Assembly (NCBI RefSeq): GCF_004123145.1
Contig: NZ_SDKC01000001.1
Span: 2,885,501-2,949,500 of the forward strand
Source: Blautia faecicola
GTDB lineage: Bacteria > Bacillota > Clostridia > Lachnospirales > Lachnospiraceae
Length of the DNA stretch: 64,000 nt
Direction: 5' to 3'
Both the position numbers and the translations under genes were made by a program. Positions 8,641-17,157 of the stretch are shown piece by piece; position 1 is the stretch's first letter; the number at the start of each line of letters is the position of its first letter. The notes beneath the pieces were generated by a model that did not search any database, was not told the origin of the DNA, and saw nothing but the letters and a program-made list of their open reading frames with translations.

Positions 8641-9459
8641 TTATTCCTCCAGATTTACCTGTTTTGTCATCTCCACATCGTAGGGGAGAATGGAGTTTGC
8701 AAAGTTTTTGAATTTTTCTGCTGCATCGCTTACATAGAAGCGGTATGGAAATTCTTCTTCCACGGATCCCTGATTTAACAGGTCTTTTTCGGTCAGCAGC
8801 TGTTTTAATGCCAGTGAAGTCTCGTATGCCGGATTTACCAGCTGTACCTGATCGCCCATGATGGAGCCGATCACGCCGCGAAGCAATGGATAGTGGGTGC
8901 AGCCAAGGATCAGGGTATCTACTTTTTCATCCTGCATCTCTTTCAGATATCTGCGAGCCACGATCTCTGTGACGGGATCTTTTCGCCATCCTTCTTCCAC
9001 CAGTGGCACGAACAGCGGACATGGTTTTCCGATCACGGTGATCTCCGGATCAATCTGCTGAATCAGTTCTTTATACAAATGGCTGTTGATGGTCGCTTCG
9101 GTTGCGATGACGCCAACCCTTTTTTTCGTAGTCTCTCTTGCCGCTACTTTGGCTCCCGGTTTTACCACACCGATGATCGGGATATCGATTTCTTTTTCGA
9201 GGGCATCAAGTGCCAGTGCGCTGGCTGTATTACATGCGATCACGATTGCTTTTACGCCCTGTTTTTGCAGAAAGCGGACGATCTGTCGGGAATACCGGAG
9301 TACGGTTTCTTTGGATTTGCTTCCATAGGGAACGCGGGCGGTGTCTCCGAAGTATACGATTTTTTCCATGGGCAGGTTTCTCATGATTTCTCTTGCCACG
9401 GTGAGTCCGCCCACACCGGAATCAAATACACCTATCGGTGCGTTACGATCTATTTTCAT
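8641..9459 (-). CDS. murI: Glutamate racemase
   Basis: MurI interconverts L- and D-glutamate in the cytoplasm, supplying D-Glu for the second residue of the peptidoglycan stem peptide. The 272-residue length is normal. The N-terminal IGVFDSGVGGLTV carries the substrate Asp/Ser, ACNTAS supplies catalytic Cys76, and GCTHYP supplies Cys187, so both acid-base cysteines are present. It is followed after 4 bp by the DUF1934 gene. No cofactor motif is expected, since the enzyme is PLP-independent. Confidence 0.97.
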   Translation of the reverse strand: MKIDRNAPIGVFDSGVGGLTVAREIMRNLPMEKIVYFGDTARVPYGSKSKETVLRYSRQIVRFLQKQGVKAIVIACNTASALALDALEKEIDIPIIGVVKPGAKVAARETTKKRVGVIATEATINSHLYKELIQQIDPEITVIGKPCPLFVPLVEEGWRKDPVTEIVARRYLKEMQDEKVDTLILGCTHYPLLRGVIGSIMGDQVQLVNPAYETSLALKQLLTEKDLLNQGSVEEEFPYRFYVSDAAEKFKNFANSILPYDVEMTKQVNLEE

Positions 9460-9497
9460 GTTTTTTCTCCCATTCAGGTTTTCATACTTATCATATT

Positions 9498-10109
9498 CTA
9501 CCTGTTTCGTAAGAAGAATTCAAGTCTAAACCGGATTTTCAGCTTTTGCGGGTGCAGGAGGAGGTCGTAGGCATCTTCGTCGAGTACCTGTTGGAGTTTT
9601 TGTTCGCCTTCTTCGGTCATGGTTGGATCGAGGGTATCTGCATAACACAGGGACGGATAGAGGACGCACCACCAGTTATGGCCTTTTGCGGCTCCGATGT
9701 CGATACGGAGGGCGTCGTAGGTTCCTTCGGGGAAGGTGCAGGTGCCGTAGTTTTTTTCGGGGAACCATTCTTTTTGGAGGGTTACGGTGGCGGTCTGGGG
9801 GGCTGCGAGGCGGTTGGCTTCTTTTGTGATCTCCGGTAGGGTTTGTTGGATGGTTTTTATGGTTTCCTGTTTACTGGCAGCGGTGGAGAGGATGGGGGTG
9901 AGCCAGGTCAGGAGAGTTTGTTTTAGCTGGAGTTTTTTTTGCTGGTCGGCGGGGGTGTCGCTGTTGGCTCTTATGTGGAAGCGGAGGACTTGGGTGGAGA
10001 TTTCGTGCTGGAGGGTGGATTGTCGGGTCGGGTACTCTATTAGGAGCAGGAGGGCTAGGAAGAGAAGGGCGGTTAGGGTTGCGGGGGATATATGTTTGTG
10101 ATGTTTCAT
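9498..10109 (-). CDS. spoIIR: Stage II sporulation protein R
   Basis: SpoIIR is the forespore-secreted signal that triggers SpoIIGA to process pro-sigma-E in the mother cell. The 203-residue protein has an N-terminal membrane/signal helix (about 8-26) and the family motifs VLRFHIRANSDTPADQQ, YGTCTFPEGTYDALRIDIG and GHNWWCVLYPSLC. The start MKHHKHISPA at 10109 is chosen because a GGAG site lies about 11 bases upstream and the family begins here; the frame is open to 10247 but that part looks non-coding and runs into a palindrome. Presence of this gene implies the organism belongs to the endospore-forming line. Confidence 0.93.
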   Translation of the reverse strand: MKHHKHISPATLTALLFLALLLLIEYPTRQSTLQHEISTQVLRFHIRANSDTPADQQKKLQLKQTLLTWLTPILSTAASKQETIKTIQQTLPEITKEANRLAAPQTATVTLQKEWFPEKNYGTCTFPEGTYDALRIDIGAAKGHNWWCVLYPSLCYADTLDPTMTEEGEQKLQQVLDEDAYDLLLHPQKLKIRFRLEFFLRNR

Positions 10110-10188
10110 TTTTTTATGGACTCCTTTTGTTTTTTTAGATGTTTGACGGAAATTCTTGGTGTTATTCATGTTTTTTCTGCAAACGGAC

Positions 10189-10378
10189 GAAACCATGCCC
10201 AAGATCCAGCCCCACAGACAACCGCTGGCAACGCAAATCTGAGCCAAGTCCTAAGAAGAACTATATGCCAGTTCGCGGAGAGCCGCTCACTGTCAAGTTC
10301 TTCTAAGGACTGGATCTCATCTTTGCTAAGGGCGCCAGCATAAGGCTGTCTGAGGAGCTGGATCTTGGGCATGGTTTC
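10189..10378. repeat. 190-bp imperfect palindrome with perfect 22-bp ends
   Basis: Positions 10189-10210 are the exact reverse complement of 10357-10378. Pairing continues inward with small bulges: CAGACA/TGTCTG, CTGGC/GCCAG, and CTAAGAAGAACT/AGTTCTTCTAAG. A loop of about 33 bases is left near 10263-10295. As RNA it would form one long rod. It could be a non-autonomous insertion, a structured RNA or a long terminator-like element; no target duplication is obvious at its edges. Confidence 0.7.
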
Positions 10379-10560
10379 TGGGTATTGGAGGTGGGAGGTA
10401 CGCATAGAGTTGGGAGGTATTGGGAAAGATGATATTTGTTCCGAGTGGAAGGGATGTGTTTTATAAGTATTTAATTTGTAATCATGTATTGTACATATTT
10501 AAATGGATTTGTATAGGGATTCATACTCACATTAAGCTCAAGATATATACTATAAGTTTG

Positions 10561-10603
10561 GAATGGTTTCATGCAAGCATGAACTTTGGATCGTTGCTCG
10601 CCT
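10561..10603 (-). repeat. Family B repeat, short diverged copy
   Basis: Read on the minus strand, this stretch matches the first ~43 bases of the 8095-8150 unit at roughly 34 positions, including GCGAGCAACGA and the ATGCTTGCAT palindrome core. It directly follows a terminator hairpin, as the other copies do. The 10379-10741 interval otherwise holds only the hairpin at 10608 and no convincing gene. Confidence 0.6.
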
Positions 10604-10607
10604 AAAT

Positions 10608-10650
10608 AATCAGGAGAACAGAGGCTTTTTAATCTCTGTTCTCCTGACTG
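10608..10650 (-). terminator. Intrinsic terminator after the anti-sigma gene
   Basis: TCAGGAGAACAGAG pairs with CTCTGTTCTCCTGA across a short A/T loop. It lies about 90 bp beyond the stop of the leftward gene ending at 10742. The following T run is short, so strength is uncertain. Confidence 0.6.
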
Positions 10651-10741
10651 TTTTATGGGTGCCTGAGTATATTCTGGCAAGTTTTACTTGAACTTCTTAG
10701 ACACCACTGAATATTTGTGTTAGTATCAAATTTATTGTTTC

Positions 10742-12163
10742 TTACTCTTGGCGGATATCGATTACGCCGCTGGCGAGGGTTTCGTCGTTGAACTGGTAGG
10801 AGCTGCCATTGAGGTTCAGGTAGGCTTCGGTCAGGTCGCTTTCGTTGACGATCCATGCCATGGATATCTGAATGCTTTCGCCTGGTTTCAGGGTTGGGAT
10901 GTAGTTTCCGCCGTTGCCGTAGTTGTCGGTTACGCTATAGTATTTCATTTCGCCGGTTCTGGCGGCGCTGTCCCAGGTGGTGCGATCGTAGCCGTCTCCG
11001 GATTCTTCCTCAGGTACATAGGCTTCATAGGTGCTGCCATCGCTGTGAAGCTTCATCAGGGAACCGATGTAGAGGATGTGGTTTACTTCCTGGTCGGAGG
11101 TGTTGGTGTAAGTGACAGTGGTGTAAACCAGTTTCTGCTGTTCGGTTTTTGTTTTTACGATTTCATCCAGAGTGTTTACGCCGTCTCCTTCTTTGATGTA
11201 GGAGATGGTGTTTTCTTTCAGTTTTCCGTCTGCGTCAGTGGCATCTTTCCAGTCTTCCGGAATCTGGCCGTTCAGGAGTTGGAGGTCATCTGCGATCTGG
11301 ACGGAGTCTACGGTTGCCTGAAGCGGGATGTCGGATACATAGTTTCCATCTGTATCTTCGCCGCTGGCGGTCAAATTTATGGTTTCGCCGACTTTCGCGA
11401 TCGGGAGTTTGTCTGCTGCTATACTGGTTATCTCTTCATCGCCCGGTGTTTCTTCCGGGGAGACGATGTCGCTCCAGGTGTACATATTGGCGGTGTCTAT
11501 CATCGTATCTTTTTCGGTGATCTGAAGGTTTTCTGCTACTTTGATGGCATCTTCTTTCGATACATCGTCACCCACATAAATCGTGATCACACGGTATGCT
11601 TCCGGGCAGAGCAGGTAGATGCGCTGGTTAAAGAAACCATCCTGCATAACTTCATGGTATTTCAGGTAGACACCTTCATACTGACCGAACGTCCGCTCTT
11701 CGCTCTCTACGATATTTTTATCTTCTTTTACCTGCGCAAAATCGTCACTGTCAAGCAGGACAGAGGTAAAGCTGAAGCCACCGTTTTGTGCAGTATACTG
11801 CAGGTGTTCATCATCCGTCCAAGTCATGCCGTCCGGGATATAGCTCGTTGATATGGTTACATCGTGTACCTGTTCCGGGAGCTGGAGGGTTGTGTTGCCA
11901 TCGGCCTGAAGTCCGGTTGCCACGCTGTAGGTTCCCTGTTTTTCCACATACATATGGTACAGTCGGCTGCCGGCATAGGCAACAGTGGATGTTGCCAGAA
12001 GACACACGGCTGCTGCCGCTGCCACCTGCATTTTGTTCCATTTTCTCTTCTTTATTGACACAACTTTGGTATCCTGAAGCTGTCTGTTTACCTCTTCCTG
12101 TACCATTTTATGAATAAAATCTGGTGTTTCCGGGATATTGTTTTTCATATCTTCTAATCTCAT
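10742..12163 (-). CDS. Membrane anti-sigma factor with large extracellular sensor domain (DUF4367-like)
   Basis: The 473-residue protein is the likely partner of the ECF sigma factor encoded just upstream. A short cytoplasmic N-terminal part (1-45, MRLEDMKNNIPETPDFIHKMVQEEV) should bind the sigma factor. One membrane helix follows (about 46-66, MQVAAAAAVCLLATSTVAYAG). A large outer part (about 70-473) begins with a DUF4367-like domain (SYIPDGMTWTDDE, DGFFNQRIYLLCPEAYRVITIYVG) and ends in a beta-rich domain like those with DUF5643/Ig-type folds. The start at 12163 is chosen because GAGG lies seven bases upstream; it overlaps the sigma stop by 4 bp, so translation is coupled. Confidence 0.82.
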   Translation of the reverse strand: MRLEDMKNNIPETPDFIHKMVQEEVNRQLQDTKVVSIKKRKWNKMQVAAAAAVCLLATSTVAYAGSRLYHMYVEKQGTYSVATGLQADGNTTLQLPEQVHDVTISTSYIPDGMTWTDDEHLQYTAQNGGFSFTSVLLDSDDFAQVKEDKNIVESEERTFGQYEGVYLKYHEVMQDGFFNQRIYLLCPEAYRVITIYVGDDVSKEDAIKVAENLQITEKDTMIDTANMYTWSDIVSPEETPGDEEITSIAADKLPIAKVGETINLTASGEDTDGNYVSDIPLQATVDSVQIADDLQLLNGQIPEDWKDATDADGKLKENTISYIKEGDGVNTLDEIVKTKTEQQKLVYTTVTYTNTSDQEVNHILYIGSLMKLHSDGSTYEAYVPEEESGDGYDRTTWDSAARTGEMKYYSVTDNYGNGGNYIPTLKPGESIQISMAWIVNESDLTEAYLNLNGSSYQFNDETLASGVIDIRQE

Positions 12164-12645
12164 GTCCATGCCTCACTTTCCTGCAGATCCTGCCGTAATT
12201 TTTCTCTTGCTCTGGCGAGTCTTTTTTGTACTGCGCCCTCGGTAATATCCATGATCTGTGCGATCTCCCGGATATTAAACTTTTCAATATAATACAGGAT
12301 CACCGGCATCCGCAGATCTTCTTTCAGGGAACCGACTGCCTTGTACAGTTCACTGTAATCGGTCTTTTCATCTGCCGCGATCTCTGTCGTCTCACACATC
12401 TCATCCAGAGAAATCACTTTGCTTGTTTTTCTCAGGATGGTGTAACACTCGTTGATCAGGATCCGCATCAGCCATGTCTTTGCGTATTTGTCATTCCGTA
12501 ACGTATGAAGTCTGGAAAATGCTTTGACAATCGTCTCCTGTATGGCATCCGCACAGTCCTGATCGCTGTATAACATGGATTTGGCAGTGCAGTACATCTG
12601 CCTCTCCGTATCCAGGATCAGTGTCCCTAATTGTTCTTTTGTCAC
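12160..12645 (-). CDS. ECF-type RNA polymerase sigma-70 factor
   Basis: A 161-residue extracytoplasmic-function sigma factor that would direct RNA polymerase to stress or surface genes when released by its anti-sigma partner. Region 2 (about 10-75) includes DQDCADAIQETIVKAF and KYAKTWLMRILINECY. Region 4 (about 105-155) includes LPVILYYIEKFNIREIA-type helices and the helix-turn-helix ITEGAVQKRLARAREKLRQ. It resembles the SigV/SigW-like group. The coding ends overlap by 4 bp with the anti-sigma gene. The promoter it recognises, usually its own, was not identified with confidence upstream of 12645. Confidence 0.92.
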   Translation of the reverse strand: MTKEQLGTLILDTERQMYCTAKSMLYSDQDCADAIQETIVKAFSRLHTLRNDKYAKTWLMRILINECYTILRKTSKVISLDEMCETTEIAADEKTDYSELYKAVGSLKEDLRMPVILYYIEKFNIREIAQIMDITEGAVQKRLARAREKLRQDLQESEAWT

Positions 12646-12762
12646 TTTTGCACCACCTTTTCTGGTTGGTTCGCCGGCCGGCTCTTTTTGTTTACATAGA
12701 TTAGACGGAGAAGTCCGGAAAATATCCCGTTCCGGATTTCTTTTTTTATCACATATGAAAAA

Positions 12763-12802
12763 AACTGTGAAATCCTGTTTGGAATCTCACAGTTCCTGTC
12801 CT
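12763..12802 (-). terminator. Intrinsic terminator of the sensor-domain gene
   Basis: AACTGTGA pairs with TCACAGTT; on the minus strand the stem is followed by a T run. It abuts the stop codon at 12803. Confidence 0.7.
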
Positions 12803-13345
12803 TTATCCTTTCACATACAGAACACCTGCCCGGTTCTCTGTTGTATAGTCATCTGCCGGAATCACTTCCATCGTCACAACTTTATATTTCTCATTTTCTT
12901 TTCTTCGATATGTGATGCTGATTCTCTTATGATCCTCATCGAGATGATTTCTCAGATAGTCAAACGCTGTCTGCTTCTGATATTCCAGATGTTTATTCTG
13001 ATCTTCTGTGATCTCAATAAACGAAGCCCGGAACCATTCCAGATCTTTTCCTACAAATTCTGCGGAAATAATCTTCTTTCCTTCCATTCGCTTCGCCAGT
13101 GTCGTAAAATCCACAAAAGCTTCTGCCTGATCTCCGTACACTTCCAGCGCGGTTTCTTTCATCAGTTCTGCGATCACCTGATCTGCATTTTCTCTGTTTT
13201 TTCCCATCTCGGATTCTTCTTTTGTGCCGGAATATTCCATTACGGAATTTTCATCCAGCCGGATCAAATGCATACTGTGGTAAATCTCCGACATTGATGC
13301 CAGAACCGCAAACTGTTCCTTCTTTTCCCTGTTCGCCTTCAGCAC
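12803..13345 (-). CDS. Stand-alone sensor domain like those N-terminal to GGDEF/kinase proteins; probably frameshifted
   Basis: The 180-residue product contains VLASMSEIYHSMHLIRLDENSVMEY and MEGKKIISAEFVGKDLEWFRASFIEI. In Lachnospiraceae this segment normally precedes GGDEF, PAS or histidine-kinase domains; here the protein stops after it, so no output domain is left. The visible frame begins with a GTG at 13345. Upstream the same frame continues open and encodes a membrane helix (GKQIVCLLGAAAGILALVN), but no start exists in it. An ATG at 13437 with a GGG ribosome site lies in another frame, and an A7 tract (13411-13417) separates the two. One more A would join them into one protein starting MKKKQSTKKR. 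Confidence 0.6.
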   Translation of the reverse strand: MLKANREKKEQFAVLASMSEIYHSMHLIRLDENSVMEYSGTKEESEMGKNRENADQVIAELMKETALEVYGDQAEAFVDFTTLAKRMEGKKIISAEFVGKDLEWFRASFIEITEDQNKHLEYQKQTAFDYLRNHLDEDHKRISITYRRKENEKYKVVTMEVIPADDYTTENRAGVLYVKG

Positions 13346-13556
13346 CCGGTTTACCAGCGCAAGAATTCCTGCCGCTGCGCCCAGAAGACATACAATCTGT
13401 TTTCCTACTCTTTTTTTGTAGATTGTTTTTTCTTCATTGTCTGTATCCCTTGTTTCTTTTTGTTACCTTTACTCAAATATCCTAACACATTCATCGACTT
13501 TTTTCTTCTTTTCTTTTATAAATTTTAACAAAGAATGTGCCAGTGGCACTTGTTTA

Positions 13557-13705
13557 GCAACGACCGAAGTGGAACGTAGACCGCTTGCGGCATCTACCTT
13601 ATACGCCGCAGTGCGCATCCTCGCGGAGCGTTTTTTACTTTACAGGGGAACAATTTCCTGTAAAGTAAAAAAACAGAGAAGCCCGGTTGATGACTTCTCT
13701 GTTTT
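13557..13705. terminator. Palindrome and two stacked terminator hairpins
   Basis: The stretch opens with AGCAACGACCGAAG, like the start of family B repeats, and a GTAGA...TCTAC palindrome. Then TTTTTTACTTTACAGG (from 13630) pairs with CCTGTAAAGTAAAAAA (to 13671). Finally ACAGAGAAG pairs with CTTCTCTGT at 13672-13702, followed on the minus strand by a T run; this last hairpin should end the transporter transcript whose stop is at 13721. Confidence 0.65.
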
Positions 13706-13720
13706 TCGACCATATTTTTT

Positions 13721-15004
13721 CTATCGTTCTGCTGTTCTTTTTTCTTTTCCGTCCGCAATCTTCAGGAATATAAATCCCAGGAAGAAAAATACTGCCTGCG
13801 ATGCTACCGCAATGTTAATCGTTCCGCCTGCCAGTTTGACGCCTGCGATCACGGCAGAACCGAGGAAAGAGGCACCTTTTGAAAAAATATCATATAAACC
13901 GAAATATTCTCCTGAATTATCCGGCGGAATAATTTTGGAAAAATAGGATCTCGACAGGGACTGGATCGACCCCTGAAAGCATCCTACACCGAATGCCAGA
14001 AAGCTGAATCCCAGCAGATTTTTTAACGTCAGCGCATACAGACAGACGACAAAATAACCCACGATACATACCAGGATCAGACAAACGGTATCGTATTTTT
14101 TTGACAGTTTTGCGAACACCAGTGATCCGCCAAATGCAACGACCTGCGTTGCCAGCAGACAGATGACCTGTCCGACGGTACTCAAGTTCAGATCTGTTCC
14201 TATATTAATGCAGTTATCAATGATCGTTCCCACACCATCGATATAGAGGAAAAATGCGATCAGAAAGAAAAATACTTTTTTGTCTTCGGTTGCGATAAAT
14301 TTTACTGTCTGAAAAATCTTGCGGAATGCATTTCCCACTGCATGCCCCTGATGCTCTACATAGTTCAGCTGCTTATAGTTTTTCATCAGTGGAATCGTTA
14401 CCAGAAGCCACCAGAGTCCGGTAACTGCGAATCCGATCGCCATCGATACCCTGCCCGGAATCATTCCCGCCATATCCGGACCAAGTACATAAGCCACCAG
14501 TGCTATCAGAAACGGTATGCAGGAGCCAAGGTATCCCCACGCAAAACCGTAGGAAGAGACTTCATCCATCCGCTCTTCTGTCGTGATATCGTTCAGCATG
14601 GAGTCATAAAACATCAGCGACATATTATAGAATATTTTGGTCACCGCAAACAGAAGCAGAAATGCGATCCACTGATACGCAAATCCATTCAGGATACATC
14701 CGGAAACGCCAACTGCTACGGTCGTGGTAAAAAAGATTTTTTTCATCCCCTTATGATCCGAAATCGCCCCGCACACCGGACCAAGCAGCGCAACCACAAT
14801 CGTAATCACCGCAATCGCCATCGAATAATAAGCCGTTGCCTGATCCGAAGTCAGCTGCCCCGGCCTCGTCCCGATCGCCATCGCCTTAAACCAGATCGGT
14901 ATCAACGCACACGCCAGCATCGTATACGCCGAATTTCCCACATCATAGAGCACCCAGGCAAATTCTTTGTTGTTCAGATTGCGGAATATCCTTCTCTTCT
15001 TCAT
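13721..15004 (-). CDS. MFS transporter, UMF1 (Atg22-like) family
   Basis: A 427-residue inner membrane transporter with twelve predicted helices, of the UMF1/Atg22-like branch of the major facilitator superfamily. Signature stretches are NNKEFAWVLYDVGNSAYTM at the N terminus, GPVCGAISDHKGMKK (the loop 2-3 motif), FYDSMLNDITTEERMDEVSSYGFAWGYLG and FQGSIQSLSRSYFSKIIP. Yeast Atg22 exports amino acids from the vacuole; bacterial substrates are unknown. A GGAGG site lies just before the ATG. It appears to be a single-gene unit. Confidence 0.9.
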   Translation of the reverse strand: MKKRRIFRNLNNKEFAWVLYDVGNSAYTMLACALIPIWFKAMAIGTRPGQLTSDQATAYYSMAIAVITIVVALLGPVCGAISDHKGMKKIFFTTTVAVGVSGCILNGFAYQWIAFLLLFAVTKIFYNMSLMFYDSMLNDITTEERMDEVSSYGFAWGYLGSCIPFLIALVAYVLGPDMAGMIPGRVSMAIGFAVTGLWWLLVTIPLMKNYKQLNYVEHQGHAVGNAFRKIFQTVKFIATEDKKVFFFLIAFFLYIDGVGTIIDNCINIGTDLNLSTVGQVICLLATQVVAFGGSLVFAKLSKKYDTVCLILVCIVGYFVVCLYALTLKNLLGFSFLAFGVGCFQGSIQSLSRSYFSKIIPPDNSGEYFGLYDIFSKGASFLGSAVIAGVKLAGGTINIAVASQAVFFFLGFIFLKIADGKEKRTAER

Positions 15005-15162
15005 ACGACATCCTCCATTCCCTATATATTTTTTCTGAAATTTTTTTTTTTCACGACATATTATATGTTTTATTATATATGAAAATGGTTAATTTCACAA
15101 TCTTCTCTGTGTAAAATGATTGTTAATTTTCTCGCCGCAACAACTATAACACCATATTCTTC

Positions 15163-15377
15163 TTTTCAATTCACAGCCTCATAGTGAGGCTGACAACTCC
15201 TGTTTCTTCTTCATGCTGACCGTGGTAACATTTCAACTCTCATCCTCTCAAATAGGATGACTTCATCATCGTACCCGTTTTCATCATCGTAATCGTCCTT
15301 TCAACTCACATTCTCACAAGGAGGCTGACTTTTTCCTGCCTTAACAAATTTTGCTTCTGTTTCAAATTTCAACTCAC
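15163..15377. CRISPR. Degenerate CRISPR array remnant, 32-nt repeats
   Basis: Four related units start at 15163, 15230, 15298 and 15366, a strict 67-68 bp period. The first three are 32 nt (15163-15194, 15230-15261, 15298-15329), share TTTCAAYTC at one end and mostly RGGCTGAC or GGATGAC at the other, and are separated by unrelated 35-, 36- and 36-nt spacers. The fourth keeps only its first 12 bases and is cut by an insertion sequence at 15378. Length and the TTTCAAYTCAC edge resemble type I-C repeats (reverse complement ending GTGAATTGAAA). Repeats have drifted and no cas gene is in the window. Confidence 0.75.
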
Positions 15378-17046
15378 GGGGCTGTCGCTTTAACGAATGA
15401 ATTTTCGTGAAGCGGCAGCTTTCTTTTTGCTGTTCTAAGGATAAAATCCATCAAAAAACGCTTTTCATTGTTACAGGCTATTATTAAAGACGCACTTTAA
15501 TAAGCCATTCTTGATGGCTTGAAAAATTGTTTTGATAAGTCAAAATTTAGGCACTTTTTATCGGAAATAAATGTGTTCCGGTTCTTCCATTTTGAATCTT
15601 ATTATGCAGTTTGTTTATGTTTCTTGCCATGGCAAGCAACGTACTTTCTGCAAGAACATTTGCATTTCATTTGCTCAAATATCTGCGGAACTGCATATCC
15701 TGTTTTAAATCGCCAAAGGAGCCTTCCGCCTGTATGCTTCGGTTTGTCCTGAAGAGGATCCCTTCTTCTGAGAGTATCCGGTCTAAATCTTCTTTTCTAT
15801 GTTTTAGAAATGTTTTCGCAACCTGAAGTGTCTTTGTCCGTTCTTCTAAGGGTGTTTTGCAGTTATTCCCTTTGATGCATTCGCTTTTGTAAGGGCATCC
15901 ATTACAGTCCTCACATTTATAAATCGTTTTTTCGCTTACATATCCTGTTTTGCTTTTTGAGTGGCGGATATGATCTACACCTAATTTTTTACCATTTTTG
16001 CAGGTATAGATATCTTTTTTACATCATACTCCATATTTTCTATCTTACCGATATCATTTTTATATTTACGGGTCTTGGAAATCTCATAGTTCGCAGGCTT
16101 TAACTGTCCGTTTCCCATGGCATCCTCCTTCATTCGCATAAAAGTAGCATCATGATCTGTCTTTGAATAACTGTTGCGTTCCGCACAGATATGTATCTGC
16201 TGGTTATATTTTTTGAGCCGGTTCAAATAACTTTCAAGAGTTTCAATACTCTTTTGAAGTGAAGTTTTTCTTTTCCCGATCCCATGCACAAACACTATAT
16301 TTTCAGTTTCTTTTAATGCATACAGTTTTTTGCGGAGCTTCTTTACATGCCTTATTTTTATCGTATTTCCATAAACGATTTTTATATCATAAAGCAACTC
16401 ACACTCAGCCACAAAATCAGCAAGTTTCTGCAAAAGTTTTGCCTGGTTTTTTGTTACTGCCTTCTTCCAGACGAAAGTATACTTATTGGCACTGGCTTCA
16501 ATTTTTGTACCATCAATAAAAATGGTCTCTCCGGAAATTTCTCCCATATCAAACAATGCATTAGACATTTCTGCAAGGATACGTTTAGAACAGGGAGCAA
16601 AATGGATACTTCTAAACCTTGCAAATGTTGCATGATCAGGAGCCGGGGAACCTTCTAGAAGAAACATAAAATTGATATCTCTTTTACAATTTAGTTCCAT
16701 GGAACGAGAGGAGTAATCCCCGTTCATGTAAGAATAGAGCACGATCTTCAAAAGTGTTCTGGGCGATACAGAATTTATTCTTTCATAAGTAGAATATAGG
16801 TCAGTCAAATCCATAGCCTCCACAAACTGACTTAGTAATCGAACAGAATCATTATCCGGAATGATTGTTTCAAGATTTAACGGAAGTTTAAGTTGATATC
16901 CGTCTGAATTTTTTGTATAATCTTTTTGTAATAATTTAGTTAGTAGCATAACTTGATTTTACACCAACTGCCGGATTCTTTCGAGGTCTGGCAGTTATTT
17001 TTTTGCACAAGAAAAGGAGCTGCGCACTAATTAGTGCGACAGCCCC
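15378..17046. mobile_element. IS1182-family insertion sequence, inactive
   Basis: The ends carry an 11-bp inverted repeat, GGGGCTGTCGC at 15378-15388 and its complement at 17036-17046, each leading into a small hairpin. Between them is one transposase gene on the minus strand, broken as described separately. At about 1.67 kb the size fits the family. It interrupts a CRISPR repeat at its left end. No direct target duplication is visible, so the flank may have been deleted after insertion. Confidence 0.75.
15547..16949 (-). pseudogene. IS1182-type transposase, frameshift plus nonsense
   Basis: The N-terminal 322 codons run from the ATG at 16949 to a stop at 15981 and include the DUF772 region (SYERINSVSPRTLLKIVLYSYMNGDYSSRSMELNCKRDINFMFLLEG) and the first DDE residue in IFIDGTKIEA. 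The rest lies in the -1 frame: YTCKNGKKLGVDHIRHS, then a Cys-rich CEDCNGCPYKSEC, then RSIQAEGSFGDLKQDMQFRRYLSK. That frame is broken by a TGA before NANVLAESTLLAMARNINKLHNK. The frame change falls exactly on A_AAA_AAG near 16014-16020. The internal TGA makes the gene inactive even if the shift were programmed. Confidence 0.8.
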
Positions 17047-17071
17047 CTTAAATGAAATTACATAAACATTT

Positions 17072-17085
17072 TTTTCAACTCACAG
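17072..17085. repeat. Isolated half of a CRISPR-like repeat
   Basis: TTTTCAACTCACAG repeats the conserved first 12-14 bases of the units at 15163-15377, here 25 bp beyond the right end of the insertion sequence. The rest of the unit is not recognisable. It suggests the array once continued to this side. Confidence 0.45.
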
Positions 17086-17157
17086 ATATCCTTTTCCAAA
17101 ACACCTGACATTTCACAAATTTCTTTGCCATACCATTATATATACCATCAAAATATT

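Noticed and set aside
10166-10405. Minus-strand frame (MPKIQLLRQPYAGAL...) inside the large palindrome
   Set aside because: It coincides with the palindrome, so absence of stops on one strand is partly forced by symmetry; no ribosome site or known family.
10748-11851. Long plus-strand frame opposite the anti-sigma gene
   Set aside because: Antisense of a well-supported gene; composition reflects the codon bias of the other strand.
15378-17046. cas genes expected next to the CRISPR remnant
   Set aside because: All frames around the array were examined; only the IS transposase, transporter and ATPase genes occur, so the array is an orphan within this window.
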